A stretch of DNA of 64,000 nucleotides, from positions 826-64,825 of the forward strand of contig NZ_RAUX01000038.1 in NCBI RefSeq assembly GCF_013464485.1, read 5' to 3'. A program made the position numbers and the translations under genes. A model generated the notes under the pieces. That model was not told where the DNA came from. It was given only the letters and a program-made list of their open reading frames with translations, and made no database searches. Positions 8,929 through 17,541 of this stretch are shown here, in pieces. Each line of letters begins with the position of its first letter. The stretch's first letter is position 1. The stretch is from Stenotrophomonas maltophilia (lineage in GTDB: Bacteria; Pseudomonadota; Gammaproteobacteria; Xanthomonadales; Xanthomonadaceae).

Positions 8929-10131
8929 TCAGAACCGCAACGCCAGCGCGCGTGACTCGATCGGCGCCATCCGGCTCTGATCCTGCAGCTGCAGGTCGCG
9001 CAGCTCGTACGGCGCACCGAACCCAGCCGGCAACGCGGCCTGGTCGAACGGCAGCACCAGCTGGCCACGCCCCGGTCCATCGAACCACGCGGCTGCGTGC
9101 GCCTGCGCCACCGGCTTCAGCTGGCCATCGCGGCCGGTGGCATACAACGTGCCACGCGCCTCGTAACGACCGGCGGCGGCCACCTGCAGCGGCAGCGCCA
9201 CCTGGCGGCTGGTCGGGTCCGATGCCGCCTGGCCACTGAAGCGCGCGGTCGGCCGCGCAACCGAAAAGGCGACCTTGCCATCGCGCAGCACGCCATCGGC
9301 CTGGGCGAACACCTGCAGCTCCCACAGCCCCTGCACGTTGCCGACATCCGCCGGAATCCGCACCTGCGCACGCAGGGCACCATCGGTGGTGCGCAGCAGG
9401 CGCTGCGGCCAGCTGCGGCCGTCCGGCGCAACCAGCAACGCTTCACCGCCCAGACTGCTGCGGCGTGAGGCCAGCGTTGCGGGAGCGGCGCCATCTTCCA
9501 GCAGGCGCGCCTGCAGCTGCAGGTTGCCACCGGCCAGCACCTGCCCTTGGTTGGCCTGCACCTCCAGCCGCAGCGGACTGTTGGGCTCCAGCACCTGTAC
9601 AACGTAGCGGCCCTGCGCCTGCGCGCTCTGCAGCGTGTACGCACCGGCCACGCTGGTTGCGCCAGTGCGCAGCATGCTGCTGCCATCACTCACCGGCATG
9701 CCGGCCTGCTGCAGCACGCGCGCGTCGACACTGCGTGCCACGCTGCTGCGGCCTGCCGGGTCGCGCACCTGCAGCGAACTGGCCGGCACTGCACGCGCGC
9801 CTTCGGCCGGGCTCAGCTGGATCACCGCATCGGCAGCGGTCAGTGGCAGGTCCAAGCCGCGCTGCAGCTGCGTGCCATCGACCTGCTGCCAGTAGCTGCG
9901 GCTGATCGAGGCATACGGCGTGGCGGCCTGCAGCGGTTGTGCCGGGTCCAGCGCCCAGGCGAAGGACAGCGGTGCGCGTTCGCTGTCATCGGCCGGCAAC
10001 GGCGCGGCAACCAGCGCAGCGGGCACCTGATCGCCGGCACGTGCGGCATTCAACGGCTGCCCAGCCTGCGCTGTGGAGAGAGACAGCACCGCCAGCACCG
10101 CGCTGGCCAGCAGGGTGGAATGGATCGTCAT
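8929..10131 (-). CDS. Exported DUF4785-like Ig-domain protein
   Basis: A 400-residue exported protein with signal peptide MTIHSTLLASAVLAVLSLST. The rest is rich in beta-strand patterns (for example SPLRLEVQANQG, GNVQGLWELQVFAQADG, YELRDLQLQDQ) typical of immunoglobulin-like domains. The overall pattern resembles xanthomonad DUF4785 proteins; that assignment is from memory of the family and is not certain. It lies 11 bp downstream of a secreted alpha/beta hydrolase gene in the same direction, so the two are probably one operon acting outside the cytoplasm. No catalytic motif was seen. The start is set by the signal peptide. Confidence 0.6.
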   Translation of the reverse strand: MTIHSTLLASAVLAVLSLSTAQAGQPLNAARAGDQVPAALVAAPLPADDSERAPLSFAWALDPAQPLQAATPYASISRSYWQQVDGTQLQRGLDLPLTAADAVIQLSPAEGARAVPASSLQVRDPAGRSSVARSVDARVLQQAGMPVSDGSSMLRTGATSVAGAYTLQSAQAQGRYVVQVLEPNSPLRLEVQANQGQVLAGGNLQLQARLLEDGAAPATLASRRSSLGGEALLVAPDGRSWPQRLLRTTDGALRAQVRIPADVGNVQGLWELQVFAQADGVLRDGKVAFSVARPTARFSGQAASDPTSRQVALPLQVAAAGRYEARGTLYATGRDGQLKPVAQAHAAAWFDGPGRGQLVLPFDQAALPAGFGAPYELRDLQLQDQSRMAPIESRALALRF

Positions 10132-10142
10132 GGTCGTCTCCC

Positions 10143-11021
10143 TCACTGGGTCAGGTCGTTGCGCAGGATCGTGCCAAGGCCGAAGCACTCACGGCGGCTC
10201 TGGTTGTGACTGAGCGGCTCGGCGCCCTGGGTGCGCGCCTTGTCGGTGAACAAGGTGGTGCCGGCCGCCTTCTGGCTGCTGCACTCCAGGAAGCCATCGG
10301 AACAGGACGACAGCCAGTTCTGGGTGAACTCCAGGCCGACATTGGCGGCATAGCCACCGCAGTAGCTGTTGCTGTCCCACACCGCCGATTCCACGTCACT
10401 GCCAACCACGGCGCGGAACGGCTTGGGCAAAGCCGGGCGGCCAGCGGTGCCATACAGGTTCTGCGCGTTGTAGGTGGCCATGCTGGCCACCTGCTGCTGG
10501 CGCACGGCATCGTTCTTGTAGCCCAGCAGCCAGCCCAGCGAGGTTTCAAAGGTATTGCCGTTGAGCACCGCATCGGCCAACGGCGTGCCCGCCGAGGACG
10601 GTGCCAGCGCGGTGACCTTGCGCACCGTGCGGATGATCTTCGGATAGCGGCTGTCGTAGGTCGGATTGGACAGGATCCAGCGCACCACGTTGCCGCCGTT
10701 GGAATGGGTGATCACCACCAGCTGGGTGATGCCACGGCTGTCGATGAAGCTGGTCAGCTGGTTGGCCAGGCAGCCGGCGGCCTCCGGTTTCCACATGTAC
10801 TGGGTGAAGTCGCAGTTGATGACCACGTAGTTGCTGCTGTTCGGCAGGCCCTGGCGCACGGTGTCGATGATCGCCGGCTGCCAGTACTCCTGGGTGGCAT
10901 TGGTCTGCGCGCCGGTGCCATGCACGAAGGCCACGCCGACCACGTCGGCGGCCTGCGCCGGCGCTGCTGCGAGCCCGAGGAGCAGGGCCAGGACGGTACT
11001 TCCTGTTGCGGTGCTGCGCAT
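10143..11021 (-). CDS. Secreted alpha/beta hydrolase (lipase-like)
   Basis: A 292-residue protein with a signal peptide ending APAQA near residue 24. An oxyanion-type segment AFVHGTGAQ is followed by a nucleophile elbow VVITHSNGG with Ser107. The first Gly of the usual GxSxG is Thr here. Six or more cysteines in the mature part suggest disulfides, as expected for an exported enzyme. Probably an esterase or lipase; the substrate is unknown. Probably co-transcribed with the downstream DUF4785-like gene. Confidence 0.7.
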   Translation of the reverse strand: MRSTATGSTVLALLLGLAAAPAQAADVVGVAFVHGTGAQTNATQEYWQPAIIDTVRQGLPNSSNYVVINCDFTQYMWKPEAAGCLANQLTSFIDSRGITQLVVITHSNGGNVVRWILSNPTYDSRYPKIIRTVRKVTALAPSSAGTPLADAVLNGNTFETSLGWLLGYKNDAVRQQQVASMATYNAQNLYGTAGRPALPKPFRAVVGSDVESAVWDSNSYCGGYAANVGLEFTQNWLSSCSDGFLECSSQKAAGTTLFTDKARTQGAEPLSHNQSRRECFGLGTILRNDLTQ

Positions 11022-11281
11022 CGCTTCTCTCCCTCTGTCTGCGGATCCCCCCGACCCGGCTGGAACTGGACGGCGTCTCGTTCACCGTTGTGCCGATGCT
11101 CACGGCGCGGCCACGTGAAAGTCCGTGCGCTGCGCCCGGATTCAGGAGACTGACGTCAGACGATGACGTTTTTCATATCGCGACAGTGACCATGCCGGGT
11201 CTGGCCGTATGACCGATGGCCACTGCGATGTCGTACACGGGCTGCGATCATGACGCGGTGTTTCCTCCCCAGAGTCCGCCC

Positions 11282-12121
11282 ATGTTGCTGATTTCCTCTC
11301 CTGCCCGCCCACTGCTGGGCCTCGCTGTTGCCGCAGCCCTGGCCGGCTGTGCCGCCACCGCCACCAAGCCGACCGCCGTCGAGGCCAACATCACCACCAA
11401 GGCCGTGGGCTATCTGGACAAGAGCGCGGTCCCGGCCAGCCTGGACCTGGTGCCGGCGCCGCCGGTGGCCGGTTCGGCTGCCCTTGCCCTTGACGAACAG
11501 GTCAGCCGTGAAGCGCGCGCACTGCGTGGCAGCCCGCGTTTCGCCCAGGCCGGCGTCGATGCGGAACTCGGCTTCCCCGAGGGGGCCAACCACTTCTCCT
11601 GCGCCGCTGACATCGACGTGGACGCCGTGAAGACCCCGGCGCTGTACCGCCTGCTGGAGCGCAGCCGGATCGACGCCAGCGCCGCCACCAAGGTTGCCAA
11701 GAACCACTACCAGCGCCCGCGCCCGTTCATGGTCAACGGTGAACCGACCTGCTCGCCGAAGGACGAAGACGGCCTGCGCAGGAACGGTTCCTACCCGTCC
11801 GGCCACACCTCGATCGGCTGGGCCTGGGCCCTGATCCTGTCGGAGATCGCACCGGACCGCGCCGATGCCATCCAGGCCCGCGGCCGCAACTACGGCGAGA
11901 GCCGCCTGGTCTGCAACGTGCACTGGCAGAGCGACATACTGGAAGGCCGCTTCATGGGCGCCGCCGCCGTGGCCCGCCTGCACGACAGCGCCGCGTTCAA
12001 CAGGGACCTGCTGGCGGCGCGCAAGGAGATCGCCGCCGCACGCAAGGCCGGCCTGCATTCCAGCCGTGACTGCGCCACCGAGAACGCCGTGCTGAAGGTG
12101 CGCCCGCAGAGCGCGCTGTAG
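11282..12121 (+). CDS. Class A acid phosphatase lipoprotein (PAP2 superfamily)
   Basis: A 279-residue non-specific acid phosphatase of the PhoN/PhoC class. The signature KX6RP-PSGH-SRX5HX2D is present: KNHYQRPRP, then YPSGHTSIGWAWAL, then SRLVCNVHWQSD. The signal peptide ends in lipobox LAGC (Cys23), so the enzyme is probably anchored to a membrane, whereas many class A enzymes are soluble. It dephosphorylates organic phosphomonoesters in the periplasm. Single gene, divergent from the lipase-like gene; no clear PhoB box was found in the 260-bp gap. Confidence 0.9.
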   Translation: MLLISSPARPLLGLAVAAALAGCAATATKPTAVEANITTKAVGYLDKSAVPASLDLVPAPPVAGSAALALDEQVSREARALRGSPRFAQAGVDAELGFPEGANHFSCAADIDVDAVKTPALYRLLERSRIDASAATKVAKNHYQRPRPFMVNGEPTCSPKDEDGLRRNGSYPSGHTSIGWAWALILSEIAPDRADAIQARGRNYGESRLVCNVHWQSDILEGRFMGAAAVARLHDSAAFNRDLLAARKEIAAARKAGLHSSRDCATENAVLKVRPQSAL

Positions 12122-12140
12122 GCCAACGCCGGATGGATCG

Positions 12141-12164
12141 TTGCCGGCCAGCGGCCGGCACTAC
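12141..12164. repeat. GTAG palindrome, GCCGGCC stem (reverse)
   Basis: The reverse complement reads GTAGTGCCGGCCGCTGGCCG then GCAA. It is a single SMAG-type hairpin unit after the acid phosphatase gene. Confidence 0.8.
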
Positions 12165-12180
12165 CGGTTGCGACACGTGG

Positions 12181-12204
12181 GTAGCGCCGGGCCATGCCCG
12201 GCGG
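12181..12204. repeat. GTAG palindrome, CGCCGGGC stem
   Basis: The unit begins GTAGCGCCGGGCCATGCCCG. It is a different stem subfamily from the neighbouring element at 12141, in the opposite orientation. Confidence 0.8.
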
Positions 12205-12215
12205 ACGCGAAAAGC

Positions 12216-12245
12216 AGAAGGGCCGGCATTGTGCCGGCCCTTCTT
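12216..12245. terminator. Bidirectional terminator
   Basis: Perfect 13-bp stem AGAAGGGCCGGCA / TGCCGGCCCTTCT with a short loop. It lies between the converging acid phosphatase and TonB receptor genes. Short T/A tracts are on both flanks. Confidence 0.75.
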
Positions 12246-12269
12246 CATTGCACTACCGCAGCCACCGCA

Positions 12270-14540
12270 TCAGAACTTTGCGGTGAACTCCACGCCCCAG
12301 GTGCGCGGCTCGTTGAGGAAGCCGGTCAGGTTGTTGAAGTCGATCGCGCCGACCACGCGGGTCTGGTTGGTCAGGTTGCGGCCAAACACGGCCACGTCGT
12401 ACTGGCCGTAATCCCAGTTGTAGCCCAGGCGCAGGCCGCCCTCCAGCGAGCTGCGACCACGGAATTCCGGCGACTCGTAGATGAAGAAGTTCACCGCACT
12501 GCGGTAGGCCCAATCGGTGTAGGCGTACAGCTCGCTGCCGTCGCTGAGCGGGAAGCCCACGCGCAGGGTCGCGTTGTGGATCCACTTCGGCGCCTGCGGC
12601 AACGGGTTGCCGTTGACCAGCGCGTAGGTCTGGCCGTTGATCACCGTGGTCGGGTCGGTAATGGTGCAGCCACCGCCGCAGATCGCCACCGCCAGGTTCT
12701 TGTCCTTGATCTCGGTGTCGTTGTAGCTGCTGCCGAAGGTCAGCAGCACGTTGTCGGCCAGGTAGGCTTCCAGGTCCAGCTCCACGCCCTGGCCGATGGT
12801 CTTGTCGGCATTGAGCAGGGTGGCGGTGTTGTTGGTGCCGCCCACGGCGATCAGCTGCTGGCCATCGACGTCATAGCGGAACACGCTCAGGCCCAGGCGT
12901 GCGCGACGCTCGAACAGGTCGGCCTTGATGCCGGCTTCATACGAGATCACCTTCTCCGAATCGGCCTGCGACAGACCCGGCGCGAAGGCCAGGCGGCCCT
13001 GGATCGACGGCGCGCGGAAGCCCTTGGCGACGCGGGCATAGGCGTTCACATTGTCGGTCAGCTTGTAGACGCCGCTGACGTCCCAGCTGACGTCATTGAC
13101 GTCGGTGTTGGCCACATACGGGCCACTGACCGGAGTGCCGAACGGCACGGCCTGCAGCACGCTGGCGTTGAAGTCCTTCTTGTCCTGGGTGTAGCGCAGG
13201 CCGGCACGCAGCTTGAAGCGGTCGGTGACATCGAAGTCACCCGAGGCAAACACCGCCCATGCCTTGTTGCGCTGGTTCTGCACCACATGGCCGGTCTGCG
13301 GATTGCCCGGCTTCAGAGAGTTGTAGTTGAAGTTGTTGATGGTCACGTCTTCGTCGAAATAGAAGACGCCGGCCTGCCAGTCGAAGCGGCCCCATTCGTT
13401 GGATTCGACGCGGAACTCCTGCGTCCACTGGCGGTGATGTGGCAGGCCGTCGGCCGACTCCGACGAGAACGGGATGAAGCCCGGCCCATAGTTGCCAGCG
13501 CCCAGCGATGCCTCGCCGTAGCCACCGTCGATGTCACCGCGGTTGAGCGATTCGGCGGTCTCGTAGCCGGTGATCGAGTGCAGGGTCACCGAACCGAGGT
13601 TCCACTGCAGGCGCGCGCTGCCGCCCCAGGTTTCCAGGTCGGAGAAGTTGACGCCGTCGTTGGCCACCTTGTCGCGGTCGAAGTTCTCGACCAGGCCGTT
13701 GCCACCCTTCTGGATGATGTTGGCGCGGAACAGGCGGGCGGTACCGTTGAGCTTGCGCTTGTGCAGGTTGAACAGCGCTTCGAAGTCGTCGCCTTCGTAC
13801 AGGAACTGCACGCGACCGGCGGCTTCGTCATAGCCTTCGAAACCGCTGTTCGGCGCACCGGCGCGGGTGTTGTCGACCCAATCGTCGCGACGCTGGTAGA
13901 TGGCCGAGACGCGTGCCGACCAGCGGTCGGTCAGCGGTCCACCGTAGGCGCCCTGCACGTTCCAGCTGTTGTAGCTGCCATAGCCCACGCGCACGTAACC
14001 GTCGGCATCCTGCGACGGGCGCGCGGAGTCGAACTTGACCACGCCGGCCGGGGTATTGCGGCCGAACAGCGTGCCCTGCGGACCGCGCAGCACTTCCACG
14101 TTGGCCAGGTCGAACAGCGGGAAGCCCTTCAGCAGCGGGCTTTCCTGCACCACGTCGTCGTACACCAGCGACACCGGCTGCGACGCATTGAGGTCGAAAT
14201 CGGTATTGCCCAGGCCGCGGATGTAGAAGCGCGGGAAGGCACGGCCGTAGGACGACTCGATGTTGAGGCTGGGCACGCGCGCAGCCAGGAAGCGGATGTC
14301 ATCGCCCGCCGAACCCAGCACATCGAGCTTCTCGCCCTGGATCGCGCTGATCGCGACCGGCACGTCCTTGGCGTTCTCGACGCGGCGCTGCGCGGTCACC
14401 TGCAGTGCATCGAGGGCAACCGGGTCCTTGGCAGCGGGGGTTTCCTGGGCGGCTGCTACCAGCGGCAGCAGGGCGGAAAGAGCGGCAACGAGGGGGCGCG
14501 CGACCGGAAGGCGGCCACGGGAAGTACGGGTCGGGGACAT
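12270..14540 (-). CDS. TonB-dependent outer-membrane receptor
   Basis: A 756-residue outer-membrane receptor. A basic N-terminus and signal peptide are followed by a candidate TonB box (DALQVTAQRR) and a plug domain with the GPQGTLFGRNTPAG motif. A 22-strand barrel follows, ending in a C-terminal Phe (VEFTAKF), as expected for BAM recognition. The substrate is unknown; the barrel resembles the large group of catecholate/vitamin-like receptors of xanthomonads and sphingomonads. No ligand-processing gene is nearby. Energy would come from a TonB-ExbBD system such as the one at 37-39.4 kb. The start is set by the basic MSPTRTSRGR leader. Confidence 0.88.
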   Translation of the reverse strand: MSPTRTSRGRLPVARPLVAALSALLPLVAAAQETPAAKDPVALDALQVTAQRRVENAKDVPVAISAIQGEKLDVLGSAGDDIRFLAARVPSLNIESSYGRAFPRFYIRGLGNTDFDLNASQPVSLVYDDVVQESPLLKGFPLFDLANVEVLRGPQGTLFGRNTPAGVVKFDSARPSQDADGYVRVGYGSYNSWNVQGAYGGPLTDRWSARVSAIYQRRDDWVDNTRAGAPNSGFEGYDEAAGRVQFLYEGDDFEALFNLHKRKLNGTARLFRANIIQKGGNGLVENFDRDKVANDGVNFSDLETWGGSARLQWNLGSVTLHSITGYETAESLNRGDIDGGYGEASLGAGNYGPGFIPFSSESADGLPHHRQWTQEFRVESNEWGRFDWQAGVFYFDEDVTINNFNYNSLKPGNPQTGHVVQNQRNKAWAVFASGDFDVTDRFKLRAGLRYTQDKKDFNASVLQAVPFGTPVSGPYVANTDVNDVSWDVSGVYKLTDNVNAYARVAKGFRAPSIQGRLAFAPGLSQADSEKVISYEAGIKADLFERRARLGLSVFRYDVDGQQLIAVGGTNNTATLLNADKTIGQGVELDLEAYLADNVLLTFGSSYNDTEIKDKNLAVAICGGGCTITDPTTVINGQTYALVNGNPLPQAPKWIHNATLRVGFPLSDGSELYAYTDWAYRSAVNFFIYESPEFRGRSSLEGGLRLGYNWDYGQYDVAVFGRNLTNQTRVVGAIDFNNLTGFLNEPRTWGVEFTAKF

Positions 14541-14699
14541 GGCGGTAGGCTGTGTTTGGAGGGGTGGTAAAACGGCGCTACCAGATAATTGTTGCAATAC
14601 AGCACCTGCCCCGCAAATGCCGGCTGTTCATGGCGACGTCGCCCGTGCCCCCCGCCGCTCGCTAGACTCGGGCTTTTCCAGTCCCATGGAGCCGCCGCA

Positions 14700-15719
14700 A
14701 TGACCCAGTGGTACTTCCATCCGTCCGCCCAGTCCGAGCGCGTCGGCCCGCTTGATGACGAGGCTGCGCGGCGCTACGCGCAGGCCAATCCGCGCGCCCT
14801 GGCCTGGTGCCAGGGCATGAGCGGGTGGGCATCGATCGCCGAAGTGGCCGAACTGCAGTCGCCGGCTCCGGGCATGCCCAACACCCCGCCACCGGTCCCG
14901 GCAGGTGCCGGCGGACGGGCCGACGACATCGAATTCCGCATCGTGGGCCACGAAATGCAGTTCGTCGAAATCGAACTGGACCCGGGCGAAAGTGCGGTGG
15001 CCGAGGCCGGCGCCCTGATGTTCAAGGACGCGTCCGTGCAGATGGACACCGTGTTCGGCGACGGCTCGCACAGCGGCCAGGGCGGCGGCTTCATGGGCAA
15101 GGTGATGGCCGCCGGCAAGCGCGTACTGACCGGCGAAAGCCTGTTCGCCACGCTGTACACCCATACCGGCCAGGGCAAGGCCAAGGTCGCCTTCGCTGCG
15201 CCCTACCCCGGCACCGTGCTGGCGATGAAGCTGGACCAGCATGGCGGTCGCCTGGTCTGCCAGAAGGACAGCTTCCTGGCGGGCGCACGCGGTGTGCAGA
15301 TCGGCGTGCAGTTCCAGCGCAAGATCATGACCGGCCTGTTCGGCGGAGAAGGCTTCATCATGCAGAAGCTGGAGGGCGACGGCTGGGTGTTCATCCACGC
15401 CGGTGGCTGCGTGGTCGAACGCGAGCTGGCCGCCGGCGAGCGTCTGGACGTCGATACCGGCTGCGTGGTGGCCTATCACCCCACCGTGGACATGGACGTG
15501 CGCCGGGTGGCAGGCATCAAGAGCATGCTGTTCGGTGGCGAGGGCGTATTCCTGGCCACGCTGACCGGCCCTGGCAAAGTCTGGCTGCAGTCGCTGCCCT
15601 TCTCGCGCCTGGCCGGCCGCATGTGGATGGCCGCGCCGCAGGGCGGTGGCCAGAGCCGCGGTGAAGGTTCGGTACTGGGCGGGATCGGCCGCATCCTGGA
15701 CGGCGACAACCGGTTCTGA
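14700..15719 (+). CDS. GYF_2 and AIM24-domain protein
   Basis: A 339-residue protein with two parts. Residues 1-52 (MTQWYFHPSAQSERVGPLDD, ending with GMSGWASIAEV) are a GYF_2-type domain. A Pro/Gly linker follows at about 55-75. Residues 77-330 are a TIGR00266/AIM24 domain with the double-psi-like repeats GGGFMGKVMAAGKRVLTGES and LFGGEGVFLATLTGPG. AIM24 members are linked to membrane organisation in mitochondria, but the bacterial role is unknown. No signal peptide. The gene is divergent from the TonB receptor. Confidence 0.78.
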   Translation: MTQWYFHPSAQSERVGPLDDEAARRYAQANPRALAWCQGMSGWASIAEVAELQSPAPGMPNTPPPVPAGAGGRADDIEFRIVGHEMQFVEIELDPGESAVAEAGALMFKDASVQMDTVFGDGSHSGQGGGFMGKVMAAGKRVLTGESLFATLYTHTGQGKAKVAFAAPYPGTVLAMKLDQHGGRLVCQKDSFLAGARGVQIGVQFQRKIMTGLFGGEGFIMQKLEGDGWVFIHAGGCVVERELAAGERLDVDTGCVVAYHPTVDMDVRRVAGIKSMLFGGEGVFLATLTGPGKVWLQSLPFSRLAGRMWMAAPQGGGQSRGEGSVLGGIGRILDGDNRF

Positions 15720-15731
15720 CCCACTCGTTGG

Positions 15732-15791
15732 GTAGGTGCCGACCTTGGTCGGCACTGGAATCTGCGTGTGCCGACCAAGGTCGGCACCTAC
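15732..15791. repeat. GTAG palindrome pair, GTGCCGACC stem
   Basis: Two inverted copies of a unit beginning GTAGGTGCCGACCTTGGTCG, separated by about 12 bases. Together they form a long imperfect hairpin after the AIM24 gene. Confidence 0.85.
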
Positions 15792-15898
15792 CGGGGTCCA
15801 TTTTTGCTGAATAGGCAATTCCCCCACCCTGCCCGGCCCGCCGCGGCTTCGGTATGCTGGCGCCCTTTCCTGAATCCGGCGCCGCGAGCGCACTGCCG

Positions 15899-16891
15899 AT
15901 GAGCCTGTTCCGCCCCCGCATGCTGCTGTCCGTCGCCCTGATCGGCCTGCTCGCCGGCTGCGGCGGCGATCCGGTCCGCCCCACGCCGCCGCCTGCGCCG
16001 ACCGTGGTGCCGCAGGCCAAGCCAATGAAGATCGGCATCGCCCTTGGCGGTGGCGCAGCCAAGGGCTTCGCCCACATCGGCGTGATCAAGATGCTGGAGG
16101 CCAACGGCTTCGAGCCGGCCGTGGTGTCCGGTACCAGTGCCGGCAGCGTGGTCGGCGCGCTGTACGCCAGCGGCATGGACGCGTTCCAGATGCAGAGCAA
16201 GGCGGTGGCGCTGGATGAAGCCAGCATCCGCGACGTGCGCCTGTTCTCCGGTGGTCTGGTGCAGGGCCAGAAGCTGCAGGACTACGTCAACGAGCAGGTC
16301 GCCAACCGTCCCGCTGAACGCCTGAAGAAGCCGTTCGCTGCCGTTGCCACCCAGCTGGAAACCGGCGAGCGGGCGATCTTCGTGCGCGGCAACGTCGGCC
16401 AGGCGGTGCGCGCGTCAAGCAGCATTCCCGGTGTGTTCGAGCCGGTGAAGATCGGCGGTCGCAACTACATCGATGGCGGTGTGGTCAGCCCGGTACCGGT
16501 GGATGCCGCACGCCAGCTTGGCGCCGACTTCGTGATCGCCGTGGACATTTCCAGCAAGGCCAGCGGCAAGGCACCGACCGACATGCTGGGCATCGTCAAC
16601 CAGTCCATCTCGATCATGGGCCAGCGCCTCGGCGAACAGGAACTGGCGCGCGCCGACATCGTGATCCGGCCGAAGGTGCTGGACATCGGCGCTGCCGATT
16701 TCAGCCAGCGCGGCACCGCGATCCTGGAAGGCGAGAAGGCCGCGATGGCAGCGATGCCGCAGATCCGCGCCAGGATCCAGCAGCTGCAGCGCGCGCGCGC
16801 TGCCGCCGCTGCACCGGCGCCGGTGGCTGCGCCCAAGTGCGAGGAGACCTCGCGCCTGGGCAAGCTGATGGGCCGCAAGGACAAGTGCTGA
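15899..16891 (+). CDS. Patatin-like phospholipase lipoprotein (RssA/NTE type)
   Basis: A 330-residue serine acyl hydrolase. The lipobox LLAGC puts the lipidated Cys at residue 21. The patatin motifs follow: glycine-rich oxyanion loop GGGAAKGFAH, nucleophile elbow GTSAG with Ser80, and catalytic Asp192 in YIDGG. The protein is probably attached to the inner or outer membrane facing the periplasm and may act on phospholipids. The start is the ATG just before the lipoprotein signal. Downstream is the divergently oriented lrp-type gene. Confidence 0.87.
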   Translation: MSLFRPRMLLSVALIGLLAGCGGDPVRPTPPPAPTVVPQAKPMKIGIALGGGAAKGFAHIGVIKMLEANGFEPAVVSGTSAGSVVGALYASGMDAFQMQSKAVALDEASIRDVRLFSGGLVQGQKLQDYVNEQVANRPAERLKKPFAAVATQLETGERAIFVRGNVGQAVRASSSIPGVFEPVKIGGRNYIDGGVVSPVPVDAARQLGADFVIAVDISSKASGKAPTDMLGIVNQSISIMGQRLGEQELARADIVIRPKVLDIGAADFSQRGTAILEGEKAAMAAMPQIRARIQQLQRARAAAAAPAPVAAPKCEETSRLGKLMGRKDKC

Positions 16892-16930
16892 TCCGTTGAT
16901 GGCTGGCCACCGGGCATGCCCGGTGGTCGC

Positions 16931-17416
16931 TCAGGGCTCCAGCTGCGACAACGGCAATGCCTGGAAGCCCTTCACCGTTCGCAGCACGAAGCTGGAATTG
17001 GCATCGGCCACGCCCCCTGCATTGAGCAGGCGATCCAGCAGGAAGCGCGAGAAGTGCTCCAGGTCGCGCACGTAGACGTGCAACAGATAGTCCATGTCGC
17101 CGGTCAGTGCATGGCAGGCCACCACCTCATCCCACGCTTGCACGCTGTCCACGAAGTGGCCGATGGCAGCCTGATCGTGCTTTTCCAGCTGCACGCGCAC
17201 GAAGGCCTGCAGGCCCAGGCGCAGCTGGCGCGGTTCCAGCCGCGCGCCATAGCCGACGATCACGCCCTCGCTTTCCAGCCGCTGCAGGCGCCGCAGGCAG
17301 GCCGAAGGCGAAAGATTCACCCGTGCCGCGAGCTCAGCGTTGGTGGCGCGCCCATCCCGCTGGATTTCAGCCAGCAGGCGTATATCCGTGCGATCGAACT
17401 GGACTTCTCCGGCCAT
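16931..17416 (-). CDS. Lrp/AsnC family transcriptional regulator
   Basis: A 161-residue regulator. The N-terminal winged HTH reads DGRATNAELAARVNLSPSAC, and a C-terminal RAM/AsnC ligand domain contains VIVGYGARLEP and HALTGDMDYLLHVYV. It is divergent from phhA with 125 bp between the starts. By analogy with other Lrp-type genes next to amino-acid catabolic operons, it probably controls phhA in response to Phe or Tyr. That link is inference from position. Confidence 0.9.
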   Translation of the reverse strand: MAGEVQFDRTDIRLLAEIQRDGRATNAELAARVNLSPSACLRRLQRLESEGVIVGYGARLEPRQLRLGLQAFVRVQLEKHDQAAIGHFVDSVQAWDEVVACHALTGDMDYLLHVYVRDLEHFSRFLLDRLLNAGGVADANSSFVLRTVKGFQALPLSQLEP

Positions 17417-17450
17417 TGTTGCCCCGCAACATGGTGAGTACGCAAGGATA

Positions 17451-17477
17451 TTGCGCCAACAAGGCCAATCGGCGCAA
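17451..17477. promoter_or_regulatory. Candidate Lrp operator between lrp-type gene and phhA
   Basis: Inverted repeat TTGCGCC ... GGCGCAA with a 13-base spacer. It is followed by the related segments TTGCAACC and GTTGCGC up to about 17498. It lies centrally in the divergent intergenic region, where an Lrp-family dimer array would be expected. Confidence 0.45.
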
Positions 17478-17541
17478 CTTTTGCAACCCTGTTGCGCGTG
17501 CTCTGCCCTAGCATCGTAGGTATCCCGTCAAGGAGTGCCCC

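Noticed and set aside
11151-11170. TGACGTCA palindrome and a TGACGT repeat before the acid phosphatase gene
   Set aside because: Considered as a Pho box, but the 13-bp spacing and sequence do not match the PhoB consensus, and one such palindrome can occur by chance.
12141-14570. An 809-codon plus-strand frame opposite the TonB receptor
   Set aside because: Antisense shadow of a clear receptor gene; low-complexity Val/Ala/Glu composition.
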